Shown: positions 25,170 through 33,138, counted from the first letter of the stretch. The stretch: DNA of 58,795 nt from RGIG5579 sp045602025 (GCA_045602025.1 JAZSAT010000019.1:1-58795), one strand, 5' to 3'. A program made the numbers and translations. The notes: generated by a model from the sequence alone, not told the origin.

Positions 25170-26496
25170 CGTTTGCCTCCTTGGATTCTTTTTTGTTTGT
25201 TACAGGCCCCTCTGAAAGCAGGTCCTTGCCCTCGCGGATGTATTCCAGAAGGGGAATTTTTGCGGGGCAGATAAAGGAGCATGAGCCGCATCCGCAGCAG
25301 GTATGGATATGGTATTTTTCCGCCTGCTCCAAATTTTCTCTTTTTACTGCTTTTGCAATTTCAAGGGGAACAAGGCCCATAGGGCATACTCTGACGCACT
25401 TGCCGCAGCGGATACAGGGGCTTTCTTTCTTTTCTTCTTTTGTGATGGCAATGATGCCGCCTACGGTTTTGGTAATGGGGAAATCCGTGTTTTCCACGGC
25501 AATGCCCAGCATAGGGCCGCCTGCAATGATACAGTTGGGCTTTTGATGAAAGCCTCCGCACATTTCCAGTGCCTGACGGAAACTGACGCCGATGGGCAAA
25601 ATAAGATTTGAAGGATTTTTCACGCAGTCACCGCTGACGGTTACTGCACAGGAGATCAGAGGAGAGCCTGTTACGAAGGCGCGGTAAATGGCGCGGCAGG
25701 TTTCCGCATTGAACACCGTAACTCCGATGGCAAGGGGCAATTCCCCTTGGGGGACCTCCTTTTTAAACAGGGTGCGGCAAAGGATCCTCTCATTTCCCTG
25801 AGGGTATTTGGTTTCCATCAGGGCAATGGCAAAATTTTCACTTTGCCCCAAAATTTTCCGCAGGCCTTCCACGGTATTTTCTTTATTCTTTTCAATGGCA
25901 AAAATTGCCTTTTTTGCACCGCTGGCACGCAGCAGGATCTTTACACCGCCCACGATCTCCTCGGGCTTTTCCAAAAGAAGGCGGTGAACGGTGGTAAGGT
26001 AGGGCTCGCTTTCTGCGCAGTTGATGACGATCTTTTCTACCTTGCCTTGCGCTTCTTTTAATTTGAGCCAGGTAGGAAAGCCCTTGCCGCCCATGCCGAC
26101 AATACCCTTTTCGCGGATATGCTGAATGAGCTTTTCCGGTTCTGCCTGGCTGATGGGGGTGTCAAAGGGGACGACCTCGGGGGAGAGCTCCTCCTTGAAG
26201 TCGTTTTCAATGGTGATGATATTTCCTTCACCCAGATGAGTGGGGCCCGGTTCAATGGAAATGACCTTGCCCGATACACTTGCGTGAACGGGAGAGGATT
26301 TTTCTCCCACACCTTCGCCGATCTTCTGACCTTTCAGAACACGGTCGCCGATCTTTACAAGGGGCTTTGCCTCTTCTCCCATGTGCTGGTTCAAAGGAAT
26401 GCTTACAAATTCCAAAGCCTGTTTTTCTTCCAAGGGGCATTTTGCCGTAATTTTCATTTCGTCCGGATGAATGCCGCCGCGAAAACTCAGTGCCAT
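25156..26496 (-). CDS. rnfC: RnfC electron-transport subunit
   Basis: 446 residues. Peripheral Rnf subunit expected to bind NADH and FMN and to carry two 4Fe-4S clusters. The N-terminal RnfC barrel domain starts with SFRGGIHPDEMK; the FMN/NAD region carries GIVGMGGKGFPTWLKL and INCAESEPYLT; an SLBB segment follows; the cluster motifs are CIRCGKCVRVCP and CCGCGSCSFICP near 370-420. The ATG has an AAGGAGAG site and its own promoter. It is the first gene of a two-gene rnfCD operon. In most clostridia rnfC heads a six-gene rnfCDGEAB operon. Confidence 0.92.
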   Translation of the reverse strand: MALSFRGGIHPDEMKITAKCPLEEKQALEFVSIPLNQHMGEEAKPLVKIGDRVLKGQKIGEGVGEKSSPVHASVSGKVISIEPGPTHLGEGNIITIENDFKEELSPEVVPFDTPISQAEPEKLIQHIREKGIVGMGGKGFPTWLKLKEAQGKVEKIVINCAESEPYLTTVHRLLLEKPEEIVGGVKILLRASGAKKAIFAIEKNKENTVEGLRKILGQSENFAIALMETKYPQGNERILCRTLFKKEVPQGELPLAIGVTVFNAETCRAIYRAFVTGSPLISCAVTVSGDCVKNPSNLILPIGVSFRQALEMCGGFHQKPNCIIAGGPMLGIAVENTDFPITKTVGGIIAITKEEKKESPCIRCGKCVRVCPMGLVPLEIAKAVKRENLEQAEKYHIHTCCGCGSCSFICPAKIPLLEYIREGKDLLSEGPVTNKKESKEANDGKQ

Positions 26497-26537
26497 AATA
26501 CTCTCCTTATGCGCTTTTGTTTTCCATAATCAATATT

Positions 26538-26566
26538 ATTATACCACTTTTTCATAATGTTTTCAA
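26538..26566 (-). promoter_or_regulatory. Promoter of rnfCD
   Basis: -35 TTGAAA (26561-26566) and perfect -10 TATAAT (26538-26543) on the minus strand, 17 bases apart. Confidence 0.78.
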
Positions 26567-26586
26567 TACCCCGAAAAAAGGAAAAA

Positions 26587-26613
26587 AGGTCCTTGCAGTT
26601 TCTGCAAGGACCT
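26587..26613 (-). terminator. Terminator of the acyl-CoA ligase gene
   Basis: A perfect 12-base stem (AGGTCCTTGCAG and complement) with a 3-base loop, followed on the minus strand by a T run. Confidence 0.87.
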
Positions 26614-26618
26614 GAAAA

Positions 26619-28307
26619 TTATACTCTGCGGATCTTTTTGGTGGTGGTCTTTTCAAATTCCGTATCGCGGATCTTGATTTTGGTTACCTGCTTATACATG
26701 GGAAGCGCGGAGGTCTTTTCACGGATATCGGAAAGAAGCTTTGCATCATCGGGTGCTTTTTCCATTTCCTTCACTTTATCTTTGTTGAGGAATACTTCAG
26801 CCAGAAGCACGGTCTTGCCGTTTTCGTCCTTGATGCCCTTAACGATGACCTCTGCCACATATTCAACAAGCATAATGTAGTTTTCAATCTCTTCGGGGTA
26901 AACATTCTTACCGTTATCCAGAACGATCAGGTTCTTGCAGCGGCCGGTAATGGAAAGATATCCTCTGTTGTCGATCTTGCCAAGGTCACCGGTGTGGAAC
27001 CAGCCGTCTACCATAACGCGGTTTGTTTCTTCCTCGTTCTTATAGTAGCCGAGCATAACGGTTTTACCCTTTACGCAGATCTCGCCGGTGCCGTCCTCTG
27101 CAGGATTGTCGATTCTCACTTCCAGGCAGGGAAGGGGCATACCGACGGTTTCGGGATCGGCATATTTGTTGTTGCGGTTTACGCTGACAAGGGGAGAGCA
27201 CTCGGTGATGCCGTAGCCCTGGCAAACGGTGATGCCTACGGTCTCAAAGAAGTTGATGACCTCGCTTCTCAGGGGAGCTGCGCCAACAACCATCAGACGG
27301 AGATTTCCGCCGAATACCTCATGGAGCTCCTTGAAGAGCTTTCTTCTCACATCGATACCCAGTTTCAAAAGAAGAGAGGAGATCTTTGCACCCTTCTGGA
27401 AGGTTTCCCACTTGCCTTTTTCTTCCATATTGGCGCGGATCTTCTTGTAGAACATTTCAAGGAAGGCGGGTACCAGATAGATAAAGTCAGGCTGGTAGGT
27501 CTTCAGGTTCTTCAGGATCGCAGCCAGAGAATCGTTGATGCAGGTCACTGCGTGACGGTGGAGGTATACGAGAATACCAACAACCGCTTCATAGGTGTGG
27601 TGATAGGGAAGAACGGAAAGGCCCACGGTGAGAATATCTGCAACCTGAAGGCCGTGATATACTTCACAAACAAGGTTTTCCTCGGAAAGCATAACACCCT
27701 TTGCAATGCCTGTGGTACCGGAGGTGTAAACGAGCATTTTCATTGCCTTGGGATCAGAGGCGGTCATATTGCCGGTATATTCGGTGTAGCCTTCGGAAAG
27801 AAGCTTTCTGCCCTTTTCCATCAGTTTTGCAAAGGAAAGGAAGTTGCCTTCGTCCTCCTCGCGGTCAAAGCCGATGAAATACTGAACCTGGGGAAGCTGA
27901 TCCTTTTTCTCAGAGAAGAGCTTTTCAAATCTCTTGGAATAGAAGAGGACCTTTGCATCGCCGTTGTTCAGCACATAGAACATATCCTCCTCGGGAAGCT
28001 CCTTGTCCACAGGAAGATAAACACCGCGGGAGCAAAGAACGGAAAGATAGACATTGATCCAGTTGTAGCTGTTTTCCGCTACGATGGAGATGTGCTCCTT
28101 ATCCACGCCAAGGTCGGAAAGTGCGCTGCCCAGAGCTCTTACATCCTCCCCGAACTGGCGGTAGGAAACATCAACGATCTCCTGCTTTGCGCCTCTGTAG
28201 CGGTAAGCGATCTTTTCGGGGCATTCTGCCTCTGCCTGCGTCAGAATATCCACAATGCGATCAATTTTGGCTACCTCATTAAGAGGGGTTACTTTAAATT
28301 TTGCCAT
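26619..28307 (-). CDS. AMP-forming acyl-CoA ligase (long-chain fatty-acid type)
   Basis: Activates a carboxylic acid with ATP and CoA. 562 residues from the ATG at 28307, which has AAAGGAG upstream. Adenylate-forming motifs: LVYTSGTTGIAKGVMLSEEN near 190, GYGITECSPLVSVNRN, GWFHTGDLGKIDNRGYL and GRCKNLIVLDNGKNVYPEEI; the C-terminal catalytic Lys is in FEKTTTKKIRRV. The overall style is that of long-chain fatty-acid CoA ligases (FadD/FAA type). It is monocistronic, with its own promoter and terminator, so the neighbours do not indicate the substrate. It is distinct from the ligase at 33139-34773. Confidence 0.87.
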   Translation of the reverse strand: MAKFKVTPLNEVAKIDRIVDILTQAEAECPEKIAYRYRGAKQEIVDVSYRQFGEDVRALGSALSDLGVDKEHISIVAENSYNWINVYLSVLCSRGVYLPVDKELPEEDMFYVLNNGDAKVLFYSKRFEKLFSEKKDQLPQVQYFIGFDREEDEGNFLSFAKLMEKGRKLLSEGYTEYTGNMTASDPKAMKMLVYTSGTTGIAKGVMLSEENLVCEVYHGLQVADILTVGLSVLPYHHTYEAVVGILVYLHRHAVTCINDSLAAILKNLKTYQPDFIYLVPAFLEMFYKKIRANMEEKGKWETFQKGAKISSLLLKLGIDVRRKLFKELHEVFGGNLRLMVVGAAPLRSEVINFFETVGITVCQGYGITECSPLVSVNRNNKYADPETVGMPLPCLEVRIDNPAEDGTGEICVKGKTVMLGYYKNEEETNRVMVDGWFHTGDLGKIDNRGYLSITGRCKNLIVLDNGKNVYPEEIENYIMLVEYVAEVIVKGIKDENGKTVLLAEVFLNKDKVKEMEKAPDDAKLLSDIREKTSALPMYKQVTKIKIRDTEFEKTTTKKIRRV

Positions 28308-28344
28308 AAAGACTCCTTTCAAGCATCATCTTGTTTTCAAAACT

Positions 28345-28373
28345 ATATTATCAGTTTTTGATGTCGGTGTCAA
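28345..28373 (-). promoter_or_regulatory. Promoter of the acyl-CoA ligase gene
   Basis: -35 TTGACA (28368-28373, perfect) and -10 TAATAT (28345-28350) on the minus strand, 17-base spacer. Confidence 0.7.
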
Positions 28374-28408
28374 GGCTTTTTTTGGAAAAACCTTTTTGTT
28401 TTCGACTC

Positions 28409-28437
28409 TTGACGAAGAACGCCCTTTATGATATACT
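28409..28437 (+). promoter_or_regulatory. Promoter of the DUF1836-like gene
   Basis: TTGACG (28409-28414) and TATACT (28432-28437) with a 17-base spacer. It is divergent from the ligase promoter, with 35 bases between the two -35 elements. Confidence 0.7.
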
Positions 28438-28476
28438 ATTTTAACACAACCGGAATGTATTTTCAAGGAGAATTAT

Positions 28477-29079
28477 ATGGCCGCTGAGAAAAAATCACTT
28501 TATATTTGCCCCGATTGGTCGGATTTTCCTGATATTGATCTTTATATGGATCAGGTGATCAGTGTTTTAGAGCGTTATCTTGCACCCTTCTTCCCCCAGG
28601 AGAAGTGTATCACCTCCACGATGATCAATAACTATGTAAAGCACCGTCTTTTGCCCCCGCCGGAGAACAAGCGTTATTCCCGCCGTCACCTTGCCCGTCT
28701 TTTTATGATCTGTATTTTCAAGCGTTTTGTTCAGCTTTCCGAGATTCAGGTCATTTTGGAATTTTTGGTAAACGAAAAGGGCGAAGAGGAAACCTACCTT
28801 TTATTCAAACAGGAAATGGAAGATGCTTTTCAAGGCGTATATGAAGGGAAAGATTTTCGAGAAAAGAGATCTCTGAGTCCCGCGGAAGAGGCACTTCGCT
28901 ATGCCTGCGTTGCTTTTGCTGCGATCTTAAAGGCGAGGGAAGTATTTCTTGCCGCAGACTTTCCTCCTGTTGTAATGGAAGAAGAAAAGGAAGAGAAGAA
29001 AAAAGAAAAGAAAGAAAAAAAGGACAAGCCCAAGGAAAAGAAAGACCCCAAGAAAAAAGAAAAAGCGAAAAAAGAATAA
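28477..29079 (+). CDS. DUF1836-like HTH protein with lysine/glutamate-rich tail
   Basis: 200 residues. The first 150 resemble DUF1836 proteins, with a MerR-like helix-turn-helix segment (CITSTMINNYVKHRLLPPPE, then KRYSRRHLARLFMICIFKR). The last 35 residues are almost only Lys, Glu and Pro-Lys, a low-complexity tail probably disordered and able to bind nucleic acid or acidic partners. No signal peptide. A strong promoter, a CAAGGAG site and a terminator make it monocistronic. Function is unknown; a transcriptional regulator is the best guess. Confidence 0.72.
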   Translation: MAAEKKSLYICPDWSDFPDIDLYMDQVISVLERYLAPFFPQEKCITSTMINNYVKHRLLPPPENKRYSRRHLARLFMICIFKRFVQLSEIQVILEFLVNEKGEEETYLLFKQEMEDAFQGVYEGKDFREKRSLSPAEEALRYACVAFAAILKAREVFLAADFPPVVMEEEKEEKKKEKKEKKDKPKEKKDPKKKEKAKKE

Positions 29080-29082
29080 AGA

Positions 29083-29112
29083 AAAAGCACCGCAAACTGC
29101 GGTGCTTTTTTG
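29083..29112 (+). terminator. Terminator after the DUF1836-like gene
   Basis: AAAAAGCACCGCA, loop AAC, TGCGGTGCTTTTTT: a strong stem followed by T residues. Confidence 0.87.
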
Positions 29113-29760
29113 TAGGGACCGGCGTCCTCGACGGTCCGTGGATCGAGGCAGAAATATGCGGAATATCACCTTGTATTACAAAATTCTTGACATATCGTAG
29201 GGGCGATTCGCGAATCGCCCCTACGCGGGACATCGAGGACATCGTCCCCTACGGCGGGAGGTGAGGGGTCCCCAATGGGAGCAAAGCGAGTTTTGGAGTT
29301 CAGAGCTTAGCCCCGTCCTATGAAAAGGTAAAGTTTTTCGCATTTTTAGCCTTCTCCTGTGGGAGAGGAAATCAAGAAAAGGCGACATTGTCCCGTTTTC
29401 GAAGTGTTTTCGACGGCAGTCACCCGATTCTTGACGACCGAACGGGAGGATAAAAATCACGGTGATAACGAGTGCAAGGGACCACTTTAGCGGTGGATGA
29501 GGAGTTTACAAGGAAAAGAAGAAAATAATCTTGGCGCAAAGCGCAACCACATTTTGCTTAAAAGAAAGCCTACACCTCATCCGCCTCGTTCCTCGGCACC
29601 TTCTCCCTCTGGAGAAGGCAAATGATTCCGCGATATTTGTGTGAGCAAAGCGGTGTTCCGTAATTGAGGGCAGAAGCACGGGAAGATCTGCGAATCATAG
29701 AATTTTCCGTAAGTATGCATGCTCATCTGTGGGTGAAGAATAAATTACCTCTACGAAAAA
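29113..29760. repeat. Non-coding repeat-rich stretch (REP-like palindromes)
   Basis: About 650 bases with no convincing gene. It holds a perfect 28-base palindrome at 29197-29224 (arms GTAGGGGCGATTCG), palindromic and near-palindromic pieces around GGACCGGCGTCCTCGACGGT, a CTTCTCC/GGAGAAGG hairpin near 29602-29618, and phrases such as CGGTGGATGAGGAG and its near complement ACACCTCATCCGCC. These resemble debris of dispersed REP or MITE-like elements known from intergenic DNA of gut Clostridia. A short minus-strand frame at 29221-29460 lies wholly inside it and looks spurious. Confidence 0.6.
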
Positions 29761-29780
29761 ATGCGTGAAGCTAATAAAAA

Positions 29781-29809
29781 ATAAAAGCCGTGGTAGCCAC
29801 GGCTTTTAT
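29781..29809 (-). terminator. Terminator after the small XRE gene
   Basis: ATAAAAGCCGTGG TAG CCACGGCTTTTAT, a perfect stem, followed on the minus strand by a T-rich run. Confidence 0.85.
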
Positions 29810-29816
29810 GTAAAGA

Positions 29817-30038
29817 TTATTTTCTTTCGGCAGGAATGTTTTCAGAAAATTCAAACAGATCGTTTGGTGTGCAATTTAAAAGCAAGCAAAGGTTTTCAAT
29901 ATTTTGGTATTGAATGGATTTTGTGCGATTGCTTACCATATTGTTGAAGTTTTGATAGCTCATTCCCATTTGCATATAAAGCCAATATTTTGTTTTTCCC
30001 TGTTCCTTCAATAAATCCAATACCCTTAACTTTAACAT
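29817..30038 (-). CDS. Small XRE-family helix-turn-helix regulator
   Basis: 73 residues from the ATG at 30038, whose GGGAG site overlaps a second in-frame ATG at 30053. Nearly the whole protein is a Cro/CI-type HTH (KEQGKTKYWLYMQMGMSYQN, then NIENLCLLLNCTPNDLFEF). It is transcribed away from the DUF6809-like gene. A perfect 16-base palindrome (30104-30119) lies between them over a -10 element and is the natural candidate operator. The A+T content is visibly higher than in the flanking genes, which hints at acquisition by transfer. Confidence 0.8.
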   Translation of the reverse strand: MLKLRVLDLLKEQGKTKYWLYMQMGMSYQNFNNMVSNRTKSIQYQNIENLCLLLNCTPNDLFEFSENIPAERK

Positions 30039-30087
30039 CAGATATGCTCCCATCAGTTATTTTTTTAAGCATACCTTTATTTTTCGC

Positions 30088-30116
30088 TTTACATAAAGAC
30101 TAATTCATTATATAAT
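30088..30116 (+). promoter_or_regulatory. Promoter of the DUF6809-like gene
   Basis: TTTACA (30088-30093) and perfect TATAAT (30111-30116) with a 17-base spacer. Confidence 0.8.
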
Positions 30117-30119
30117 GAA
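30104..30119. promoter_or_regulatory. Palindromic operator candidate
   Basis: TTCATTATATAATGAA is a perfect 16-base palindrome covering the -10 element, between divergent genes, one of which encodes a small HTH protein. Confidence 0.45.
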
Positions 30120-30147
30120 AACATAAGATAATGAGGAGGAAAAGGGT

Positions 30148-30429
30148 ATGTCAGTTTTAGAAGATTTATACAACGGAAAAATAAAACCGTCACAATTTTT
30201 TTGTGAAGATGGGAGCGAATATAGTGAAAAGATGACGATTCTTTTTAAGAAATACGGTTGTTTCAAAGAAGGGCTGAGCGAAGAAAAAGAAGAACTTATC
30301 CGAGAGATTGCAGATATTTACAATGAACTTTCCCATCGCACACAACAAGAAAGTTTTTCCAGAGGGTTTCGACTGGGTGTTCAATTGATGTGGGAAGTGT
30401 TTGAAGGAAAAAGCAAAGATTTTATATGA
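30148..30429 (+). CDS. Small DUF6809-like protein
   Basis: 93 residues, no signal peptide, mostly helical and acidic. The sequence (VLEDLYNGKIKPSQF near the start, SFSRGFRLGVQLMWEVFEG at the end) resembles small DUF6809-type proteins that are frequent near mobile or regulatory genes in Clostridia. The function is unknown. The ATG has an AGGAGGAAAAGG site. The gene is divergent from a small XRE regulator and has its own promoter with a palindrome over the -10, so repression by the neighbour is likely. A toxin or antitoxin role is conceivable, but no motif supports it. Confidence 0.65.
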   Translation: MSVLEDLYNGKIKPSQFFCEDGSEYSEKMTILFKKYGCFKEGLSEEKEELIREIADIYNELSHRTQQESFSRGFRLGVQLMWEVFEGKSKDFI

Positions 30430-30434
30430 ACGGA

Positions 30435-30465
30435 AAAAGACCGAAGCGATTCGCTTCGGTCTTTT
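30435..30465. terminator. Bidirectional terminator
   Basis: AAAAGACCGAAGCG ATT CGCTTCGGTCTTTT, a 14-base perfect stem between the convergent DUF6809-like gene and hisS. Confidence 0.87.
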
Positions 30466-30467
30466 GA

Positions 30468-31724
30468 TCAGTCGTTGTAGATTCTTTCGATCTGTTCGAA
30501 GCCGTCTTCCATGAGGCGGTCGATCTGGAATTTTGCATTTTTCTTTAAGGGGAGAACGGTAACGGTCTTGCCTTCTTCTCTTTCTTTTGCGGCGCGCAGG
30601 AAGATCTCCTGCAGCTTTTCTTCGCTCATACCGCCGGCTACAAGATAGGCGATCTTCTTTTTGCTGTCTTCTTCATTCTCCACAGGGTGATCCTTCAAAA
30701 TGGTGATGATCCTCTCAAAACCGATGGAAAATCCGCAAGCGGGAACCTTCTGGCCGGAGAATTTTCCGATCATTTCGTCGTATCTGCCGCCGCCTGCAAT
30801 GGAGAAGTTGTATTCGTCAAGCTTTACCTCAAAAATGGTGCCGGTATAATAGCCCATCCCGCGAACGAGGGTAGGATCGAACTTCAGCTTTGCTTTGCCG
30901 TCGAGGGATTTTTTTACACAGGCGATCAGGGAAGAAAGATCTGCGATCACCTTGGGATCCAGCTCCTCTTCGGAAAGAAAAGCACAGAATTCTTTGACAT
31001 CCTCGGTTTCCTTTTCAAAGAAGGAAACATAGGAACCCACCGCTTTTTCCTCAAGGCCTTCTGCCAAAAGCTCGTTTTTTACGCCTTCTGCGCCGATCTT
31101 ATCCAGCTTATCCAAAATGATAAATACATTCTCAAGCTTTTCTTCGGGAAAGCCTACGGAAAGTGCCATGGCACGGAGGATCCTTCTATCGTTTACATGA
31201 ATGGTAAAGCCGCCGATGCCGCTTTTTTCCAGAATGCGGTCAAGCATATGACCGGTTGCGCTGACAAGCTCGATCTCGGAAAGAATGGAGCCGTCGCCCA
31301 GAATATCAATATCGCACTGGGTAAACTGGCGGAATCTGCCCTTCTGAGGCTGATCTGCGCGCCATACATTTCCGATCTGCAATGCCTTGAAGGGAGAGGG
31401 AAGATTTGCGGAATTTGCCGCGTAAAAGCGGGAAAGGGGAAGAGTCAGGTCATAACGCATACCCGAGTCTGCAAGCTCGTCACCCTTTTCCAGGGCGCGG
31501 GAGAGGGCTGCGCCGCGCTTGAGCACCTTGAAGATCAGCTTTTCGTTTTCACCGCCTTGCTTGCCGGTGAGGTTTTCAATATGCTCCATGCAAGGAGTTT
31601 CGATCTCGCGGAAGCCGAAGGTGGCGTAGGTTTCCCGGATCATGGAGAGCACCTTCTGACGGAGCTCCATATCACGGGGCAAAAAGTCGTTCATTCCTTT
31701 GACAGGGGTTTTAATAAATCCCAT
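30468..31724 (-). CDS. hisS: Histidyl-tRNA synthetase
   Basis: Charges tRNA-His. 418 residues from ATG 31724, after a TTGGAGG site. Class II motifs are clear: GMNDFLP, motif 2 around NVWRADQPQKGRFRQFTQCD, the histidine loop as LVRGMGYYTGTIFEV, AGGGRYDEMIG, and motif 3 GFSIGFERI. Two details differ from the common bacterial enzyme: RGMGYY instead of RGLDYY, and the QCDIDILGD/AGGGRYD style, which resembles archaeal and eukaryotic HisRS. The C-terminal anticodon-binding domain is complete, so this is not the regulatory paralogue HisZ. It follows an AEC transporter gene by 15 bases. Confidence 0.9.
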   Translation of the reverse strand: MGFIKTPVKGMNDFLPRDMELRQKVLSMIRETYATFGFREIETPCMEHIENLTGKQGGENEKLIFKVLKRGAALSRALEKGDELADSGMRYDLTLPLSRFYAANSANLPSPFKALQIGNVWRADQPQKGRFRQFTQCDIDILGDGSILSEIELVSATGHMLDRILEKSGIGGFTIHVNDRRILRAMALSVGFPEEKLENVFIILDKLDKIGAEGVKNELLAEGLEEKAVGSYVSFFEKETEDVKEFCAFLSEEELDPKVIADLSSLIACVKKSLDGKAKLKFDPTLVRGMGYYTGTIFEVKLDEYNFSIAGGGRYDEMIGKFSGQKVPACGFSIGFERIITILKDHPVENEEDSKKKIAYLVAGGMSEEKLQEIFLRAAKEREEGKTVTVLPLKKNAKFQIDRLMEDGFEQIERIYND

Positions 31725-31739
31725 AATAACCTCCAAAAA

Positions 31740-32684
31740 TTACATTCCCGCAATCGTTTTTACAAGGGCAAAAACAATCGGCAGGGTGATAATAGACAAT
31801 AAAATTGACACAAAGCAGATCTTTGCGTTTTTCGAGGAGTCCATTCCCACGCTTTCGGGGAAGACCACTACATTCAGGCCTACCGGCATGGAAATGGAAG
31901 CGAGCGAAATGGCGTAATAATTTTCGCGGATGCCCACAAAATAAAGGATCGCACCGAACAGGACGGGGAGCATCACAAGGCGGAAAAAGCTATAGATATA
32001 AGGGCGAAGCCCGGAAAGAAGCTCCTTTGCGGAAAAAGAAGCCAAAACGATACCGATGGAAAGCATACAGGCGGGGCTCATACAGGCGCCTGTGGCATCG
32101 ATGGCATCGGACAAAAAGCCCGGGAAGCGAAAGCCTGTAAGACCCATCACGATACCGACATAGTAGCTGACCATGGCTGGGGAAAGGAGAACCTTTTTCC
32201 AATCGGTCTTATTTCCTTTGTTCATAAAAAGGCCGTAGCCGTAGCTGTAAATGGTCATATTAAAGGGGATACAAAAGACCATAAACTGCGCCAAGACCGC
32301 TTCTCCGAAGACCCCTTCGATCACAGGATATCCGAAATACCCCGTATTGGCAAAGGCAAATACATAGCAAAGGCTTTTTCTTTCAAAATCGTCTCTGCCA
32401 AAGAATTTTGCCAAAAATCTTGCCACCATAACCGTGAAGAAAACAAGGCATAGGGAAAGCAGAAGAATTCGAAAATTGGAGCTTAATTTTTCTACGGTAA
32501 ACTGCTGAGGCAAGACCCTGATCACATAGGCGGGATTGAAAACGGCCGTGGTGAGAAAAGAGAGGGTAGAGGCGGATTTTCGATCTACCTTGCCACTTCT
32601 TCGCAGGAAGTACCCTAAGAAGATCACCACAAGGAGAAAAGCTACCTTCTGAAGGGTCAGAAGGAAAACCTGAAGGTCAAACAT
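31740..32684 (-). CDS. AEC-family transporter (auxin efflux carrier type)
   Basis: 314 residues with about ten membrane helices, from the ATG at 32684 after AAGAGG; upstream in-frame codons lack a ribosome site. Family signatures are the N-terminal half (VAFLLVVIFLGYFLRRSGKV, then FNPAYVIRVLP) and the C-terminal repeat (SIGIVLASFSAKELLSGLRP, MPVGLNVVVFPE). AEC proteins export or import malate, amino acids or other small organic anions. The substrate is unknown. It is the first gene of a two-gene unit with hisS. Confidence 0.88.
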   Translation of the reverse strand: MFDLQVFLLTLQKVAFLLVVIFLGYFLRRSGKVDRKSASTLSFLTTAVFNPAYVIRVLPQQFTVEKLSSNFRILLLSLCLVFFTVMVARFLAKFFGRDDFERKSLCYVFAFANTGYFGYPVIEGVFGEAVLAQFMVFCIPFNMTIYSYGYGLFMNKGNKTDWKKVLLSPAMVSYYVGIVMGLTGFRFPGFLSDAIDATGACMSPACMLSIGIVLASFSAKELLSGLRPYIYSFFRLVMLPVLFGAILYFVGIRENYYAISLASISMPVGLNVVVFPESVGMDSSKNAKICFVSILLSIITLPIVFALVKTIAGM

Positions 32685-32714
32685 TTTCTTACCTCTTATC
32701 TGAAATACTCCATT

Positions 32715-32743
32715 ATTATAGGGGAAAAATGATTTTTTGTAAA
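32715..32743 (-). promoter_or_regulatory. Promoter of the AEC-hisS operon
   Basis: -35 TTTACA (32738-32743) and perfect -10 TATAAT (32715-32720) on the minus strand, 17-base spacer. Confidence 0.78.
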
Positions 32744-32832
32744 GGAAAAGCCATCTCTTTTTACAAATTATCGGATTTTTTGGGGTTTTGGGTTTGAAAA
32801 AAGACAAAAAAGAGGTATTTTTTTAAAATTCA

Positions 32833-32861
32833 TTGACTTTTTTAGTAAAAAATGATATTCT
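32833..32861 (+). promoter_or_regulatory. Promoter of the T-box-controlled operon
   Basis: TTGACT (32833-32838) and TATTCT (32856-32861), 17-base spacer, directly before the T-box leader. Confidence 0.7.
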
Positions 32862-32867
32862 ATCTTA

Positions 32868-33117
32868 AATTCATATTTTGAATGCGTAGATGAAGAAAAG
32901 TACGCTTTTGCTTTCTTTTTCAGAGACCTGTCGGTTGCTGCGAGACAGGAAAGGGGCTTTTGCGGAATACACTTCGGAGCACCTTTTCCGAACATAAGTA
33001 GGGGAAGGCGGGTGCGCCCGATAAAGCGCAGGGTTTTCCCGATGAGGCCGCCTTTGGCGGTGAATATGAGGTGGTACCGCGGTTTTCGCCCTCTGCAGAT
33101 GCAGAGGGCTTTTTTAT
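32868..33117 (+). promoter_or_regulatory. T-box leader, apparent tyrosine (UAC) specifier
   Basis: The leader of about 250 nucleotides has the T-box layout. The AGUA-like base of stem I (GAAAAGTACG) is at 32895. The distal hairpin CCTGTC/GACAGG is at about 32927-32949. The specifier region GGAATACACTTCGGAGC has codon UAC at 32968-32970. The T-box proper, AGGTGGTACCGCGG, is at 33069-33082. A perfect 9-base terminator stem (33088-33109) precedes six T residues. UAC is a tyrosine codon in the position occupied by specifiers in known leaders (GAA-NNN-A). Uncharged tRNA-Tyr should prevent termination and switch on the genes from 33139. Confidence 0.9.
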
Positions 33118-33138
33118 TTGCATGAAAAGGAGTTTACA

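Noticed and set aside
29221..29460. Short minus-strand frame in the repeat-rich stretch
   Set aside because: It lies entirely within palindromic repeat DNA, has no ribosome site and gives a low-complexity product.
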